Of a DNA stretch of 64,000 nt, positions 1 to 8,479 are shown in pieces. The notes under the pieces were generated by a model that was not told the DNA's origin, did no database searches, and was given only the letters and a program-made list of their open reading frames with translations. The stretch is from Lachnospiraceae bacterium (GTDB lineage Bacteria > Bacillota > Clostridia > Lachnospirales > Lachnospiraceae), in the NCBI GenBank assembly GCA_910574805.1, contig CAJTCV010000011.1, positions 1 through 64,000 on the forward strand. Direction: 5' to 3'. Positions within the stretch are counted from its first letter, which is position 1, and every line of letters starts with the position of its first letter. A program made the position numbers and the translations under genes.

Positions 1-156
1 TCAGTAGACTTTAAGTCTAAGGAAAAGGGGCTTTAGCCCCCGGAGTGAGTTTAGTCACAGAGGAGGGGCTTCAGCCCCCACTGCGACTTCCAGTCGCTAA
101 ACGGCGGTCTTTAGACCGCGATAACCCACCGGCTTTAGCCGGTGGTCGTTAAGTTA
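1..156 (+). mobile_element. Right end of an IS200/IS605-like element with a hairpin array
   Basis: Seven short inverted repeats lie head to tail at about 5-19, 27-40, 45-58, 65-78, 83-97, 104-119 and 126-145. Each has a different stem but nearly the same centre (CTTTAG, CTTCAG or a close variant). The last and strongest, CCACCGG around TTTA, resembles the subterminal hairpins at the ends of IS200/IS605 elements. Directly after it the reading frame of a Maff2-type gene resumes, so the array ends at an insertion point. The transposase or TnpB gene would lie left of the window and is not seen. The family call rests on hairpin style and position only. Confidence 0.45.
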
Positions 157-240
157 GCCATGAACCGGCTTATGGCGGGCGGCGGCGTTGCCCTTATCGG
201 CATGACCCTTGTACCGCTGCTTTCCGGCTTGTTCGGTTAA
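157..240 (+). pseudogene. 3' fragment of a Maff2-family conjugation gene
   Basis: The frame ending at the TAA at 238-240 encodes about 27 residues, including MAGGGVALIGMTLVPLLSGL. This is the typical C-terminus of the small Maff2-family membrane proteins that sit just upstream of VirB6/TrbL-like genes in Tn1549-type integrative conjugative elements. The N-terminal part is missing because the hairpin-rich insertion end replaces it. The next gene starts 20 bases downstream, as expected for the normal order. The family call follows from motif and neighbour; the disruption is seen directly. Confidence 0.7.
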
Positions 241-259
241 GAAGCGCGGGTAAAGGCTT

Positions 260-1009
260 ATGCAGAGCATACTTGACGCGATTAACGAATGGATAAAGGA
301 AATCCTCATAGGAGCCATAAACGGTAATCTGTCAACTATGTTCGGGGACGTAAACGAGAAAGTCGGCACTATCGCCGCAGAGGTAGGGCAGATCCCGCAA
401 GGGTGGAACGCAAATATATTCTCCATGATACAGACCCTTAGTGAGAATGTAATCATACCCATTGCGGGGCTTGTCATTACCTACGTCCTATGCTATGAGC
501 TTATCAGCATGGTAACGGAAAAGAACAATATGCACGACGTTGACACTTCCATGTTCTTCAAGTGGGTGTTCAAGGCGTTTGTGGCAGTCTACCTTGTGAC
601 GCACACCTTTGACATCACTATGGCGGTGTTCGATATGGCGCAGCACGTTGTTTCCGGCGCGGCGGGGGTAATCGGCGGCAGCACAGAGATTGATGTTGCC
701 GCCGCCCTTGCTTCCATGCAGGACGGGCTTGACGCTATGGAAATCCCCGAACTGCTCTTACTTGTCATGGAAACAAGCCTTGTGAGCTTGTGCATGAAAA
801 TCATGTCCGTACTGATAACCGTTATCCTCTACGGGCGCATGATAGAGATTTACCTTTACTGTTCGGTATCGCCTATCCCGTTTGCAACAATGACGAACCG
901 GGAATGGGGGCAGATAGGAAACAGTGTAAGGCTTGAAAAGAACAGGCTGGTTATCTGTGAGGGTGTGGAGATTATCAGTAATGAGGAAGAAGTAAAAGAG
1001 GGGGCGTAA
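260..1009 (+). pseudogene. Truncated VirB6/TrbL-like conjugal transfer membrane protein
   Basis: The first about 215 residues match the style of VirB6/TrbL-like inner-membrane channel proteins of Tn1549-like elements. They show an amphipathic N-terminus, hydrophobic segments near residues 60-80, 105-130 and 170-195, and the conserved stretch PIPFATMTNREWGQIGN. In the family this stretch is followed by further membrane helices. Here a charged tail with no membrane character follows (from SVRLEKNRLV to the end), which looks like a deletion junction fused to the end of another gene. The start is supported by AAAGG five bases upstream. It follows the Maff2 fragment as in intact elements. It is probably non-functional. 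Confidence 0.65.
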
Positions 1010-1073
1010 GCCTCCTCTTTTGAGGACAGGAGATAAAAGGGTTTAAAGAGGTTCCAGAGAGGTACAGGGAGAA

Positions 1074-1283
1074 ATGATTGAGCAGTATAAAGGATACGAG
1101 ATAAAGGTTTACTGGAGTAATATTGACAATGGTTATGTATTCTGTATCTTTACAGGAGACGGTACAGGCATCATAGAAAGCGATGTATATCATTATGAAA
1201 AGTTCGCATTGCTGGGGGCAAGGGAAACAGTAGACAGATATATAGAGGTTAAGGAAAGGGGGCTTGACAGGTGGACTATCTGA
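1074..1283 (+). CDS. Small hypothetical protein of the integrated element
   Basis: A 69-residue ORF with a good ribosome site (AGGGAGAA directly before the ATG) is followed about 140 bases later by a strong terminator. The protein is soluble, rich in Tyr and Glu, and has no signal peptide or membrane segment. I do not recognise a family. Its position among conjugation-gene remnants suggests an accessory gene of the same element. It is real mainly because of its ribosome site and codon pattern; the function is unknown. Confidence 0.5.
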   Translation: MIEQYKGYEIKVYWSNIDNGYVFCIFTGDGTGIIESDVYHYEKFALLGARETVDRYIEVKERGLDRWTI

Positions 1284-1420
1284 CATTTACAACAGTACAT
1301 ACAATGATAATCATTTCATTATGTGGGATTGTCTACTTAATTAAACAATGCTGTTCATTCATAAAGTGGATAGCAAAATGGACGTTAAAGGAAGTGGAAG
1401 AAGAATAAACAGCATTATCA

Positions 1421-1459
1421 AAAATGGTTTATCCTGCAAAAGGGATAAACCATTTTTTG
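1421..1459 (+). terminator. Rho-independent terminator
   Basis: AAAATGGTTTATCC pairs with GGGATAAACCATTTT around a 7-base loop and is followed by a T run. It lies downstream of the small gene at 1074-1283. Confidence 0.8.
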
Positions 1460-1569
1460 TATGTAGCTTTTCATCAATGGAAAATCCCATTGCCGTCATA
1501 TACAGATACATGGGATTGATAAGGGGGTGTAATTAAAAAAATTAAACAGAAATGAAAGGATGATGTAAA

Positions 1570-1764
1570 ATGGCAAAGAGTTTTCGTATAGTACATAAGA
1601 TAAACAATAATTTAATAGCAATCTATGTGTGTGTGCCTGCTACTGGTGAGAGCAGACAGGTTGCTCTGGTTGAGTGTCCGAATGACAGTCAGTTGGGGGA
1701 TAATGTGGAACTGGCAGATATGCTCTGTACGGCATATCGAAAAAGGTTAAACAGGAGTATATGA
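1570..1764 (+). CDS. Small hypothetical protein
   Basis: A 64-residue ORF preceded by AAAGGATG eight bases before the ATG and followed at once by a hairpin with a T run, so it looks like a short transcription unit. The protein starts MAKSFRIVHKINNN and carries no recognisable motif. It lies between remnants of the integrated element and is probably element-borne. No function can be assigned. Confidence 0.5.
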   Translation: MAKSFRIVHKINNNLIAIYVCVPATGESRQVALVECPNDSQLGDNVELADMLCTAYRKRLNRSI

Positions 1765-1768
1765 GTTT

Positions 1769-1804
1769 AAAAGGCAGTTGCTTAAAAGGCGGCTGTCTTT
1801 TTTT
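1769..1804 (+). terminator. Rho-independent terminator
   Basis: AAAGGCAG pairs with CTGTCTTT (one G-T pair), followed by seven T residues just after the small gene ending at 1764. Confidence 0.65.
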
Positions 1805-2593
1805 GCAGTTTATTTTTGGTACAATTATAAAGCATTTATATAAGAAGAAAGTTTGAAAGGGGCTGATAAGCAGGTTTAAAAGTTCTGATAAACAGCAGGT
1901 CAGAAAAAGCAGTACAGTTACGATAATCACATACAGTCCGGATTTCTCAGGTTTGTAGTTCTGATATATAAAAAATTTTTAATTTTATGTAATGAGTATA
2001 TATGAATTTTAATATAAATTCCCTGAATTACAGGTTTTTAGCAGGATTGAGTAAAAGAGGAAAACTTAAAAAGAGTTGATTTTATAAGGATTTCAAAGGG
2101 TTTTGGAAAAATAAATGGGGAGGGTGTTTTGAAATGGGCGCATTGATAAAATTTTATTAAATTGTAGATTTGGAAATCTGGTAAAAATTTCTGAACAGAA
2201 AAAAGGGTTGTTCCGAATGACAATGATAGACGCATCACTTTTATATCTTCAATTACAAAGCGCATACTTGTTATGAAATACAGAAAACAAAATGTAACAC
2301 ACAGGTTGCAGACCAAGCCGGCATAACATCAACAATAAATTCAAGTAATAAAGAAAAGTACAATGATATGTGTAAATCGGGTTCAGTTGATAAATCAGGA
2401 TGGTTGCAGAACCGTGTCTTGTTGGAAGAACGATATTTCATGGGGAGAAATGGCAAGTAAAAGCAGATTGACCGCTAAATACCATTTTGTTTCAAATGTT
2501 TCAAGTGTTATATAGAAGGAACATAATATATTTAAACATGGTGCCTGTCAGTTGCACCTCAAAAAACAGGATGATTTTATGACGCTTATGTTA
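1805..2593. other. AT-rich stretch without a recognisable gene
   Basis: About 790 bases of AT-rich sequence. The ORFs in it are short, lack ribosome sites and resemble no family I know. I see no tRNA, repeat array or clear origin. It may be regulatory sequence or eroded remains of the integrated element. Confidence 0.5.
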
Positions 2594-2599
2594 TATAAT
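2594..2599 (+). promoter_or_regulatory. Possible -10 box for the gene at 2623
   Basis: TATAAT lies 24 bases before the start codon, but the hexamer 17 bases upstream is a poor match to TTGACA. A CGGAGGG ribosome site follows at about 2608-2614. Offered as a weak promoter. Confidence 0.35.
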
Positions 2600-2622
2600 G
2601 TGTTTAACGGAGGGATATTGAA

Positions 2623-3396
2623 ATGGCAGATACCAGTAATGAGGAAAAGCGTAAAAGTGTAAAGACCTTATATGATGGAAATACAGGTCTTTCAATTATG
2701 ATTAACTTATATGTAATAAAATATATTTACTATTATATAGATAAAGCCCGTTGTTTTATAGATGAGGACGAGAGGGGGAAAAAGACGAAATCATATCCGA
2801 TTTATTGTACGGATATGCTCCCAGTATCAAGGCAAAGGCTGGACAGGATAAATAAAGGAAAACGTTTTGAGTTCAGCCGGGCAGAAGCGAACTCCATAAC
2901 AGAAACTTTTGGAATAGAAATGAAGTATTTCAGAAAAGATGACCCGATAGCATTTGAGATAGACGGTATTGACGAGACCAGTTGGAAGTGCTTTTACAAA
3001 TCAAGGTACGATGTCGATTATGACTTGCATATTGATTTTGAAAACGAGGGGGATGATATAGTTGAACAGCTTAAACAGGAAGTAGAGGATATATTAAAAG
3101 GACTATCCATGGATTGGGAACAGAAACTTAAGTGTGACAATCCCCTTTTCGCTATCTGCTATTATTTTCATTATGGAGAAAGATTTGACAGACCGAATAC
3201 CATCGGAAACCTCAAAGAAATTTTAAGTACATTAGACTATAGGGAGTGGGAGACAGAAAGCATTGCAACATTGAACGAAATGTTAAAGCTTCTTAGAGGA
3301 CATTCTACATATATCAATTCGCTTGTGTCCTTAGATAAATTAAGAAAAGAGCAACAAGGGAAAAAACAACATCCAATACCCAAAATCAAGAAATAA
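2623..3396 (+). CDS. HTH-like hypothetical protein of the integrated element
   Basis: A 257-residue protein with a CGGAGGG ribosome site and a strong terminator immediately after the stop. Residues about 60-105 (VSRQRLDRINKGKRF, then a segment like SRAEANSITETFGI) have the rhythm of a divergent helix-turn-helix of the kind seen in small regulators of Gram-positive integrative elements. The rest is acidic and helical with no known motif. It forms its own transcription unit and could be an element regulator. The DNA-binding idea is inference from one weak motif; a hypothetical protein is the safe call. Confidence 0.65.
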   Translation: MADTSNEEKRKSVKTLYDGNTGLSIMINLYVIKYIYYYIDKARCFIDEDERGKKTKSYPIYCTDMLPVSRQRLDRINKGKRFEFSRAEANSITETFGIEMKYFRKDDPIAFEIDGIDETSWKCFYKSRYDVDYDLHIDFENEGDDIVEQLKQEVEDILKGLSMDWEQKLKCDNPLFAICYYFHYGERFDRPNTIGNLKEILSTLDYREWETESIATLNEMLKLLRGHSTYINSLVSLDKLRKEQQGKKQHPIPKIKK

Positions 3397-3433
3397 AGGG
3401 AGGCGTGCCCATAAAGCACACCTCCCTTTTTTG
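3395..3433 (+). terminator. Rho-independent terminator
   Basis: AAAGGGAGG-C-GTGC pairs with GCAC-A-CCTCCCTTT, followed by a T run, overlapping the stop of the preceding gene. Confidence 0.85.
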
Positions 3434-3529
3434 TGTGGTACAAAATCAAAATAATGTATTACATAATAAAACATAGTGTGACTTTACTATACCAGAAAAC
3501 ACGCTATGCGTTACTGTTTTAAGACCGTT

Positions 3530-3557
3530 TTGATGTTATACTATAACGTGTTATAAT
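3530..3557 (+). promoter_or_regulatory. Sigma-70-type promoter
   Basis: TTGATG, a 16-base spacer and TATAAT. The spacer contains a TTATA...TATAA inverted pair. An AAAGGGGGG ribosome site follows near 3570, but the ATG there opens only a four-codon frame (ATG AAA AAA ACA TAA), so the first gene may be frameshifted at the A run. Confidence 0.6.
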
Positions 3558-3682
3558 GGTATTATCGAAAGGGGGGAAACAAAATGAAAAAAACATAAAA
3601 CACAAAAAATTGAACCTTGACAAATATATACTGAAAATTTCCGGAACTGCGCCAAAGGGAATCGTAGGGTATCATATAGAAT

Positions 3683-3919
3683 TTGGGAAAGATTCAATGT
3701 CAAGGGGGTAGTGTCCCCACCCATAAGGCGCAGTATGGGGGAAGTCTGCCCAAAATCAGAGGGAATATAAAGTGGTGTCGGTCTGGAAAAGGCATGGTAA
3801 GGCTCTACAGCTATAAGGAAGCGGTATACCGTCAACATGTCACCGTCCTCAAAACCAGCATAGCCCAGGTACAGGCTGACACTGTTAAAATCTTATACAT
3901 GGAGGATTTAATGAGATGA
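3683..3919 (+). CDS. Possible small basic protein, perhaps broken
   Basis: A 78-residue frame with a TTG start that overlaps the next ATG in an ATGA arrangement at 3916-3919, which suggests translational coupling. It is basic in the middle and has no motif I recognise. Small basic proteins just before an integrase are often excisionases, but nothing in the sequence proves that here. It may be the 3' part of a frameshifted gene that begins near 3584. Low confidence. Confidence 0.25.
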   Translation: MGKIQCQGGSVPTHKAQYGGSLPKIRGNIKWCRSGKGMVRLYSYKEAVYRQHVTVLKTSIAQVQADTVKILYMEDLMR

Positions 3920-3948
3920 ACAACAATATAAATGCAGAAAGCAATATA

Positions 3949-4032
3949 CAGGAGGCAGAGGCTATGATGAACAACACAAACAATAATAATATGGAGGCAG
4001 AGGCTATGACGAACAACACAAACAATAATAAT
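3949..4032 (+). repeat. Two tandem 42-bp coding repeats
   Basis: Copies at 3949-3990 and 3991-4032 differ at only a few bases and encode a 14-residue unit of the type MEAEAMTNNTNNNN. A degenerate third copy starts at 4034. The unit length keeps the frame, but one extra T at 4032-4033 shifts it before the third copy, so the frame opened at 3916 stops at 4045-4047. Confidence 0.85.
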
Positions 4033-4033
4033 T

Positions 4034-4933
4034 ATGGAAGCAACTGACATGATGACAAGTAAAACAGAGGCACAAGTGACAAATAGAGAAACAGCCATGC
4101 CAGAGGTCGTGACTGAAAATATGGATGCCGTTTCACAGCTGATAGATGAAGATGAAAGAGCCGTATCCAGTGAAAGTGCAAACAAAATACAAGATATGCT
4201 TAGAATGGTAGACCAGTCTACGTTGTCGAGGATGGGACATGTCAGGAATATATTGAATGACATGCTGTACGCACGAATCTATGAAGACTATAAAGGTTTC
4301 AGATATGTGGAGTTCTGTCAACGGTACCATAATAAAAGCATTTCGCCACTAATGCGCATATCACAAGATGATTTAATGATAACGGCAATGTATGAATACA
4401 GTACCCAGTCGATAAATAAACCAAGTACAGGAGTCAAAAGGAAGATTTCCAATTTCAAGGCAGCGGTACATAGGGAGTACTTTGGAAAGTTTCGAGGAGG
4501 CTTTGGGGATATGCTGTCAGTTGAAGACATCTTATATGGGCTTGCGACAGTCCTGCATATGTTGCCGGTTTATTCAGATGATAACAGAGCGCTTAAACGG
4601 ACGGAATTTTACTATCAGGTTATTGAAAAGGCTAAAAAATGTCCATCACAGGTAGTGAGTAAATTCAATTCATATTATGCGCTCACTGAAGACGATATAG
4701 GTTGCATAGCTGAAGAGTTGGAGAAGAAGGACAGAATATCATTTCTGCGTGAGTTAAAAGATTATGGTCTGCTGTATCTCACAGACTCTTCTAAAGGATA
4801 TCAGACAAATGTGAGGTGCAAATTTGATGATGGGTCATCTGGAACGGAGTGGAGATATTGCATACTCAAACTGGCTCATCTGGCAGGAGTGAAAGAAAAG
4901 GAAGACAAAGGAATCGGCCTTGACAGCTTCTAA
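4034..4933 (+). CDS. Hypothetical protein preceding the integrase, possibly frameshifted at its N-terminus
   Basis: A 299-residue acidic, mostly helical protein with no signal peptide and no family I recognise. The first residues (MEATDMMTSKTE) resemble a third copy of the upstream repeat unit. The frame opened at 3916 would join this ORF if a single T at 4032-4033 were absent, so the intact gene may span 3916-4933. A start at 4049 with GGAAG upstream is also possible. The gene lies just before the integrase, a place often held by element replication or regulation genes, but that is only context. Confidence 0.6.
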   Translation: MEATDMMTSKTEAQVTNRETAMPEVVTENMDAVSQLIDEDERAVSSESANKIQDMLRMVDQSTLSRMGHVRNILNDMLYARIYEDYKGFRYVEFCQRYHNKSISPLMRISQDDLMITAMYEYSTQSINKPSTGVKRKISNFKAAVHREYFGKFRGGFGDMLSVEDILYGLATVLHMLPVYSDDNRALKRTEFYYQVIEKAKKCPSQVVSKFNSYYALTEDDIGCIAEELEKKDRISFLRELKDYGLLYLTDSSKGYQTNVRCKFDDGSSGTEWRYCILKLAHLAGVKEKEDKGIGLDSF

Positions 4934-4960
4934 ATGATATATGCGGAATTTTCTTGACAA

Positions 4961-4989
4961 CCGGGGATGGTCAGCGTTACCATCCCCGG
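4961..4989 (+). promoter_or_regulatory. Hairpin between the hypothetical gene and the integrase
   Basis: CCGGGGATGG pairs perfectly with CCATCCCCGG around a 9-base loop. There is no T run, so it is not a plain terminator. A TTGACA lies just before it at 4954-4959, but no good -10 follows. It may be an operator or an RNA structure controlling the integrase. Confidence 0.55.
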
Positions 4990-5015
4990 ACAAAATAGAA
5001 CAGGAGGAAAAATTC

Positions 5016-6214
5016 ATGTCAGACAATAAGAGTGTGAGAGGATGCCTTATCGAGAGGAAAGGAAGATATTATGCCGTAATCAGTTATTATATGGACGGTG
5101 ACCGTTTACAGGATACGAAGTCTACAGGAATTTCAGTGGCCTCACATAAAAAGAGGGAAGCGGAAAAGATAAAAGACCAGCTTGTGCGGGAGAAAGAAAA
5201 GGAACTGGAACAGCTGGCACGGAAAAAGGAATCACATTCATTTGCGGACTGTTTTGAAAGGTGGATTGACTATAAGTCGGCTCAGATAGAGAGCACGACG
5301 GCATGGGGATATAAGAACCGGAGCAAGACAATCACAGAGTATTTCCGAAAGAAAGATATCAGGATTGAGGAACTGGAGCCGAAAGACCTGCTGAATTATT
5401 GCGAATGGGCTTTGGCAAACGGACGCAGGAACATCTATAATGAAAATACTCCGACTGGTTTGAGCAGACGGACAGTAAGAGACCAGTTGACCCTGATAAA
5501 GGGTTTTCTGAATGATGCAGTGGTACAGGGTGTCATTACGATAAACCCGGCGGATAAGGTAAAGGTGCCGAGGGTGAAAGAAGATATACGGAAGGGATTG
5601 CCTATATGGATAAGGAACAGGCGAAAGCATTTCTGAGTTATGTCAGAACAGTACCTGTTTTTGAAAAACTTTACTGTATTATAAAAGTAGGCATCTGCTA
5701 TGGGTTCAGACGTTCCGAGCTGTTGGGTTTAAAGTGGAGTGCGATAGATTTTGAAAAAGAGGAAATCATAATTAACCATACAATCGTGAGGGTAGAACAG
5801 GGAGATGTCGGGCGTGACAATGTAAAGACAAAAAGTTCACACCGCTATCTTCCGCTGCTGGAAAGTGTAAAAGGTGACCTTCTGGATGTCATGGAGCATC
5901 AGAAAGAACTGGGCATCTACTCCAGGGATGGATATGTGTTTACATGGGATGACGGGAGGACATACAGCCCGGACTATATAACAAAAACATTCAGGAAAGC
6001 AGTGATAAGGTGTGGATGCGTGCCGGAAGATTTGACAGTGCATGGTTTAAGGCACAGTTGTTGTGCTATCCTGTTTGAGGACGGCTGGGAACTGGGCAGG
6101 GTTCAGAACTGGTTGGGACACAGTGATATTACGGTGACGGCCAATATTTACAATCATGTCAGTAAGAAATGGAAAAACAGACAGGGGAAAATAGCTGATA
6201 AATCATTCGGATAA
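5016..6214 (+). pseudogene. int: Tyrosine recombinase/integrase with a single frameshift
   Basis: The ATG at 5016 follows AGGAGG. The first part (to about 5600) carries the SAM-like N-terminal core-binding domain. The second part, in the -1 frame, carries the catalytic domain with GFRRSELLGLKW (first Arg), HGLRHS, GHSDI and a Tyr near IYNHVS. The frames join if GGATTGCC at 5596-5603 is restored to GGATTTGCC, which points to loss of one T. Together the parts give about 400 residues, the usual length. It lies next to the tRNA-Pro fragment, as expected for an element-end integrase. A sequencing error could also explain the break. Confidence 0.85.
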
Positions 6215-6219
6215 GCTGT

Positions 6220-6257
6220 AAGGGGGTATCTGATATAAAGGATATCCCCTTATTTTT
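6220..6257 (+). terminator. Rho-independent terminator of the integrase
   Basis: AAGGGGGTATC pairs with GATATCCCCTT across a short loop, followed by ATTTTTG, just downstream of the integrase stop. Confidence 0.8.
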
Positions 6258-6426
6258 GTGTTGATTCAGCGTTGGCGATATGTTATCTTATTTAAGACAG
6301 GTAAACATTGGCAGGGATTTCAACCAACGCATCATGGACAGCATATACAATATTTTTTTGCGAGGGCCAACAAAGTTCCAACAAAAGTTTGGAAAAGTGC
6401 AGGATACAGGCATGGACAGGGTAAAA

Positions 6427-6478
6427 ATGGACGTGTCCGAGGGTATATGGACGTATCCGAGGGGGAAAATGGACGTAC
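6427..6478 (+). repeat. Short direct repeats beside the attachment site
   Basis: ATGGACGTGTCCGAGGG at 6427-6443 recurs as ATGGACGTATCCGAGGG at 6447-6463, and the beginning (ATGGACGTAC) appears again at 6469-6478. The steps are 20 and 22 bases, about two helical turns. The position between integrase and att site suggests arm-type binding sites for the integrase or an excision factor. Confidence 0.75.
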
Positions 6479-6505
6479 AGGGGATTTTTAAGGGCGGGCA
6501 CTTTG

Positions 6506-6547
6506 TTCGGGACGCAGAGGTCGCAGGTTCAAATCCTGTCGCATCGA
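6506..6547 (+). other. tRNA-Pro(CGG) 3' fragment, element attachment site
   Basis: The sequence fits the 3' half of a tRNA: anticodon loop TTCGGGA (anticodon CGG, proline), stem CGCAG, variable AGGTC, T stem and loop GCAGG-TTCAAAT-CCTGT, acceptor strand CGCATCG and discriminator A. Upstream, the 5' half is missing: the bases before TTCGG do not pair properly with CGCAG. This is the classic duplicate left when an element integrates into the 3' end of a tRNA gene. The intact gene would lie beyond the left edge of the window. Confidence 0.75.
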
Positions 6548-6561
6548 TTCCTTGGCAGGGG

Positions 6562-6602
6562 CGCCGGAAAGCTTGATTTTATGGGCTTGCCGGTCTTTTT
6601 TG
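6562..6602 (+). terminator. Terminator behind the tRNA fragment
   Basis: GCCGGAAAGC pairs imperfectly with GCTTGCCGG and is followed by TCTTTTTTG. It was presumably the terminator of the original tRNA gene. Confidence 0.6.
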
Positions 6603-6689
6603 TGTTTGGATGGATGATTTTGGAAGGCGCTCCGACGATGATTTTTAAGTGATTTGACTAACAAAGTTACAGAAAGAGGTAAAAAGCTA

Positions 6690-7075
6690 TGCATTTTTAG
6701 CAAATAACCCTCCAATAGAGACTGCCACCAGTACGTTCCTGCAGACAGGCGGTAAGCCTGCTGCTCTGTTTTCCAGCGCTTTAACAGATTCATGGTTTCG
6801 GCTGGAAGCGATATGGATAGACGATTTGGTTTTTGGCGGTTTTGTAATCATTTCTTCCTTTGTTTTGGAGGTTGATTTACTGATACTGACCGCATTGCCT
6901 TTAGAATCTATATCTTCCCATGTAAGCGCAATCAGCTCTCCAGGACGGAAGCCGCCGAACAGCGCCATATAGAAGAATACTTTTTGCTGTAAGGGGATTT
7001 TTCTTGCTTTTAGCAGTAAGTGCGGTATGATAGTAACCGTAACAAAAGAAAAAGAAGGGGGAACCCTCGCCAAAG
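6690..7075 (-). pseudogene. Remnant of a second tyrosine integrase
   Basis: On the minus strand one frame holds a stretch like FFYMALFGGFRPGELIALTW and then ITKPPKTKSS, typical of the start of an integrase catalytic domain. Another frame continues with LLKRWKTEQQAYRLS, the next conserved part. At least one frameshift separates them, and the HxxR, GHS and Tyr motifs are absent, so the C-terminal half is lost. It lies beside the tRNA-Pro end, which suggests repeated use of this site by integrative elements. Confidence 0.7.
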
Positions 7076-7339
7076 TATCTCCCTCTCATCATGACCAAAT
7101 CTGACTTTTCTGACTCAGATTTATGATACACTGCTATGATACGACCATTTACTGTCTTTTGCAAGCCAAATCAAATCCCTTGATAGTGTAACTTTACTTT
7201 CGGGTTTGACTGGTCAGAATCCGCCACAGACGTTTTAGCTGGCAGGAACTACAGACTGTTTTTTATACTTTACTACATTCTTTCCTGGTGCACAAGCGTT
7301 TCCTTTTTTGCGCAGAATTTTCCCCTGTGCTTCTGAAAC

Positions 7340-8239
7340 TGTCTTTACAATCCTCTGATCTGTGCCTGAAAATACACTTTCTTCTGATATCTCCCCAGCT
7401 CCAGCATGTCTCCTCCATTATAATAATACGCCCGCAGTTCGGCCATTTTTCCCGCTCCCTGTCGGCTCCATCCCATCGGCCTCGAACTCATCCGGAAAGA
7501 AAGTATATGACTTACGTGACTTTCCGTACTGCTTCCTCCGCTTTGGTACGGTTCCTCCATTTGGGCATCTCCTTTTTCTGTTTTCCCACCAGCGCTCTGA
7601 AATCATTTTTTGTCTGGTTCCGGATTATTTCACGAACTCATCCAGTACAGATGTCCTCTTTTCCCGGAACTGCAGAGCCACATGGTCCTCATCCGCGTCA
7701 ATATACAGCCGGTCCACTTTCTTTTTCGGTTCGGATGTCTGAGCGGCCGGAGGAAATTTCAGTGCATGAATCCTGTTTTTCACGGTCTGGCGGCCGACCT
7801 GCATGCCCAGGCTGGCCTGTTGTGCTCCGCACCGGTAAGAAGTCTGTACGGCTTCTTCCAGCATCCGGGCAGCCACGTCTTCTGTCAGACGCTGTTCTGG
7901 CTCCAGTCCCAGGATCTGATCGAGAAGGTAAAAATGCTGTTTCGTCTGTCTGTTGAGAAACAGCGTCTTCCGGAAGGTTACGTCTCCCAGAGAAGTAATC
8001 AGAGTTTTTGTATGATGAGCTTCTATGGTCCACGATTTCCGGCGGAAAGCGCTTTCGCACAGCATGCGGTCCATGGTCTCCAGGGAATCCCGAAGCATTT
8101 CGGTGCCAGATTTACACAGCAGATCAGTGATCCCGAAAACATACTCTGCAAAATTTCTGGGATTTTTCAGAAATTCATCTTCCAGTTTTTCAAAGTTTTT
8201 GATGCAGTGTTCTTCAAAACAGAGTATACTGTTAAACAT
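7340..8239 (-). pseudogene. ISLre2-family transposase remnant
   Basis: The 204-residue frame at 7625-8239 resembles the N-terminal half of ISLre2-family transposases, with TFRKTLFLNRQTK, YLLDQILGL and a helix-turn-helix-like MQVGRQTVKNRI. Downstream, other frames keep the family's C-terminal signature (MSSRPMGWSRQGAGKMAELR near 7400-7490). The middle is shortened and the frame breaks more than once. Full members have about 450-480 residues; this span is too short. It is an inactive relic. Short inverted matches just outside its 5' end (GGGAAC at 8241, GTTCCC at 8301) may be part of the old element end. Confidence 0.75.
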
Positions 8240-8479
8240 AGGGAACTTCTTTCTCTTGTGAGGGTTTTAGTCGACCATTTATACTCTGTCACAAAAAGGA
8301 GTTCCCTTTCCATGTTCATTTTTCAACCGAAGAAAATTTTACACCATCTCTCCTGCATGATAGTGGAAGATACAGAGAGAAAGTGCTATAATCGGGAGCA
8401 TGATTTAAGATATGATTGCAAAGAATATACCGGAATTAAAGTGTGGCATTCTTTCTGCAAGGCAGAAAGAAGATATATC

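Noticed and set aside
1348-1536. Small plus-strand ORF
   Set aside because: It reads through the strong terminator at 1421-1459 and has no ribosome site.
4954-4982. TTGACA before the integrase as a promoter
   Set aside because: The hexamer 17 bases downstream (TTACCA) is too far from TATAAT, so I list only the hairpin.
6258-6576. Two overlapping plus-strand ORFs after the integrase
   Set aside because: They consist of the att-site repeats and the tRNA fragment and have no ribosome site.
6488-6793. Minus-strand ORF containing RQDLNLRPLRPEQSA
   Set aside because: This peptide is the well-known false translation of tRNA gene sequence; it overlaps the tRNA-Pro fragment. Only the first part, from the integrase relic, has meaning.
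8221-8306. Interleaved short inverted matches (AGAGTATA/TATACTCT, GGGAAC/GTTCCC) as a defined element end
   Set aside because: The arms are only 6-8 bases and not nested; suggestive of an old ISLre2 end but not enough to list as a separate feature.
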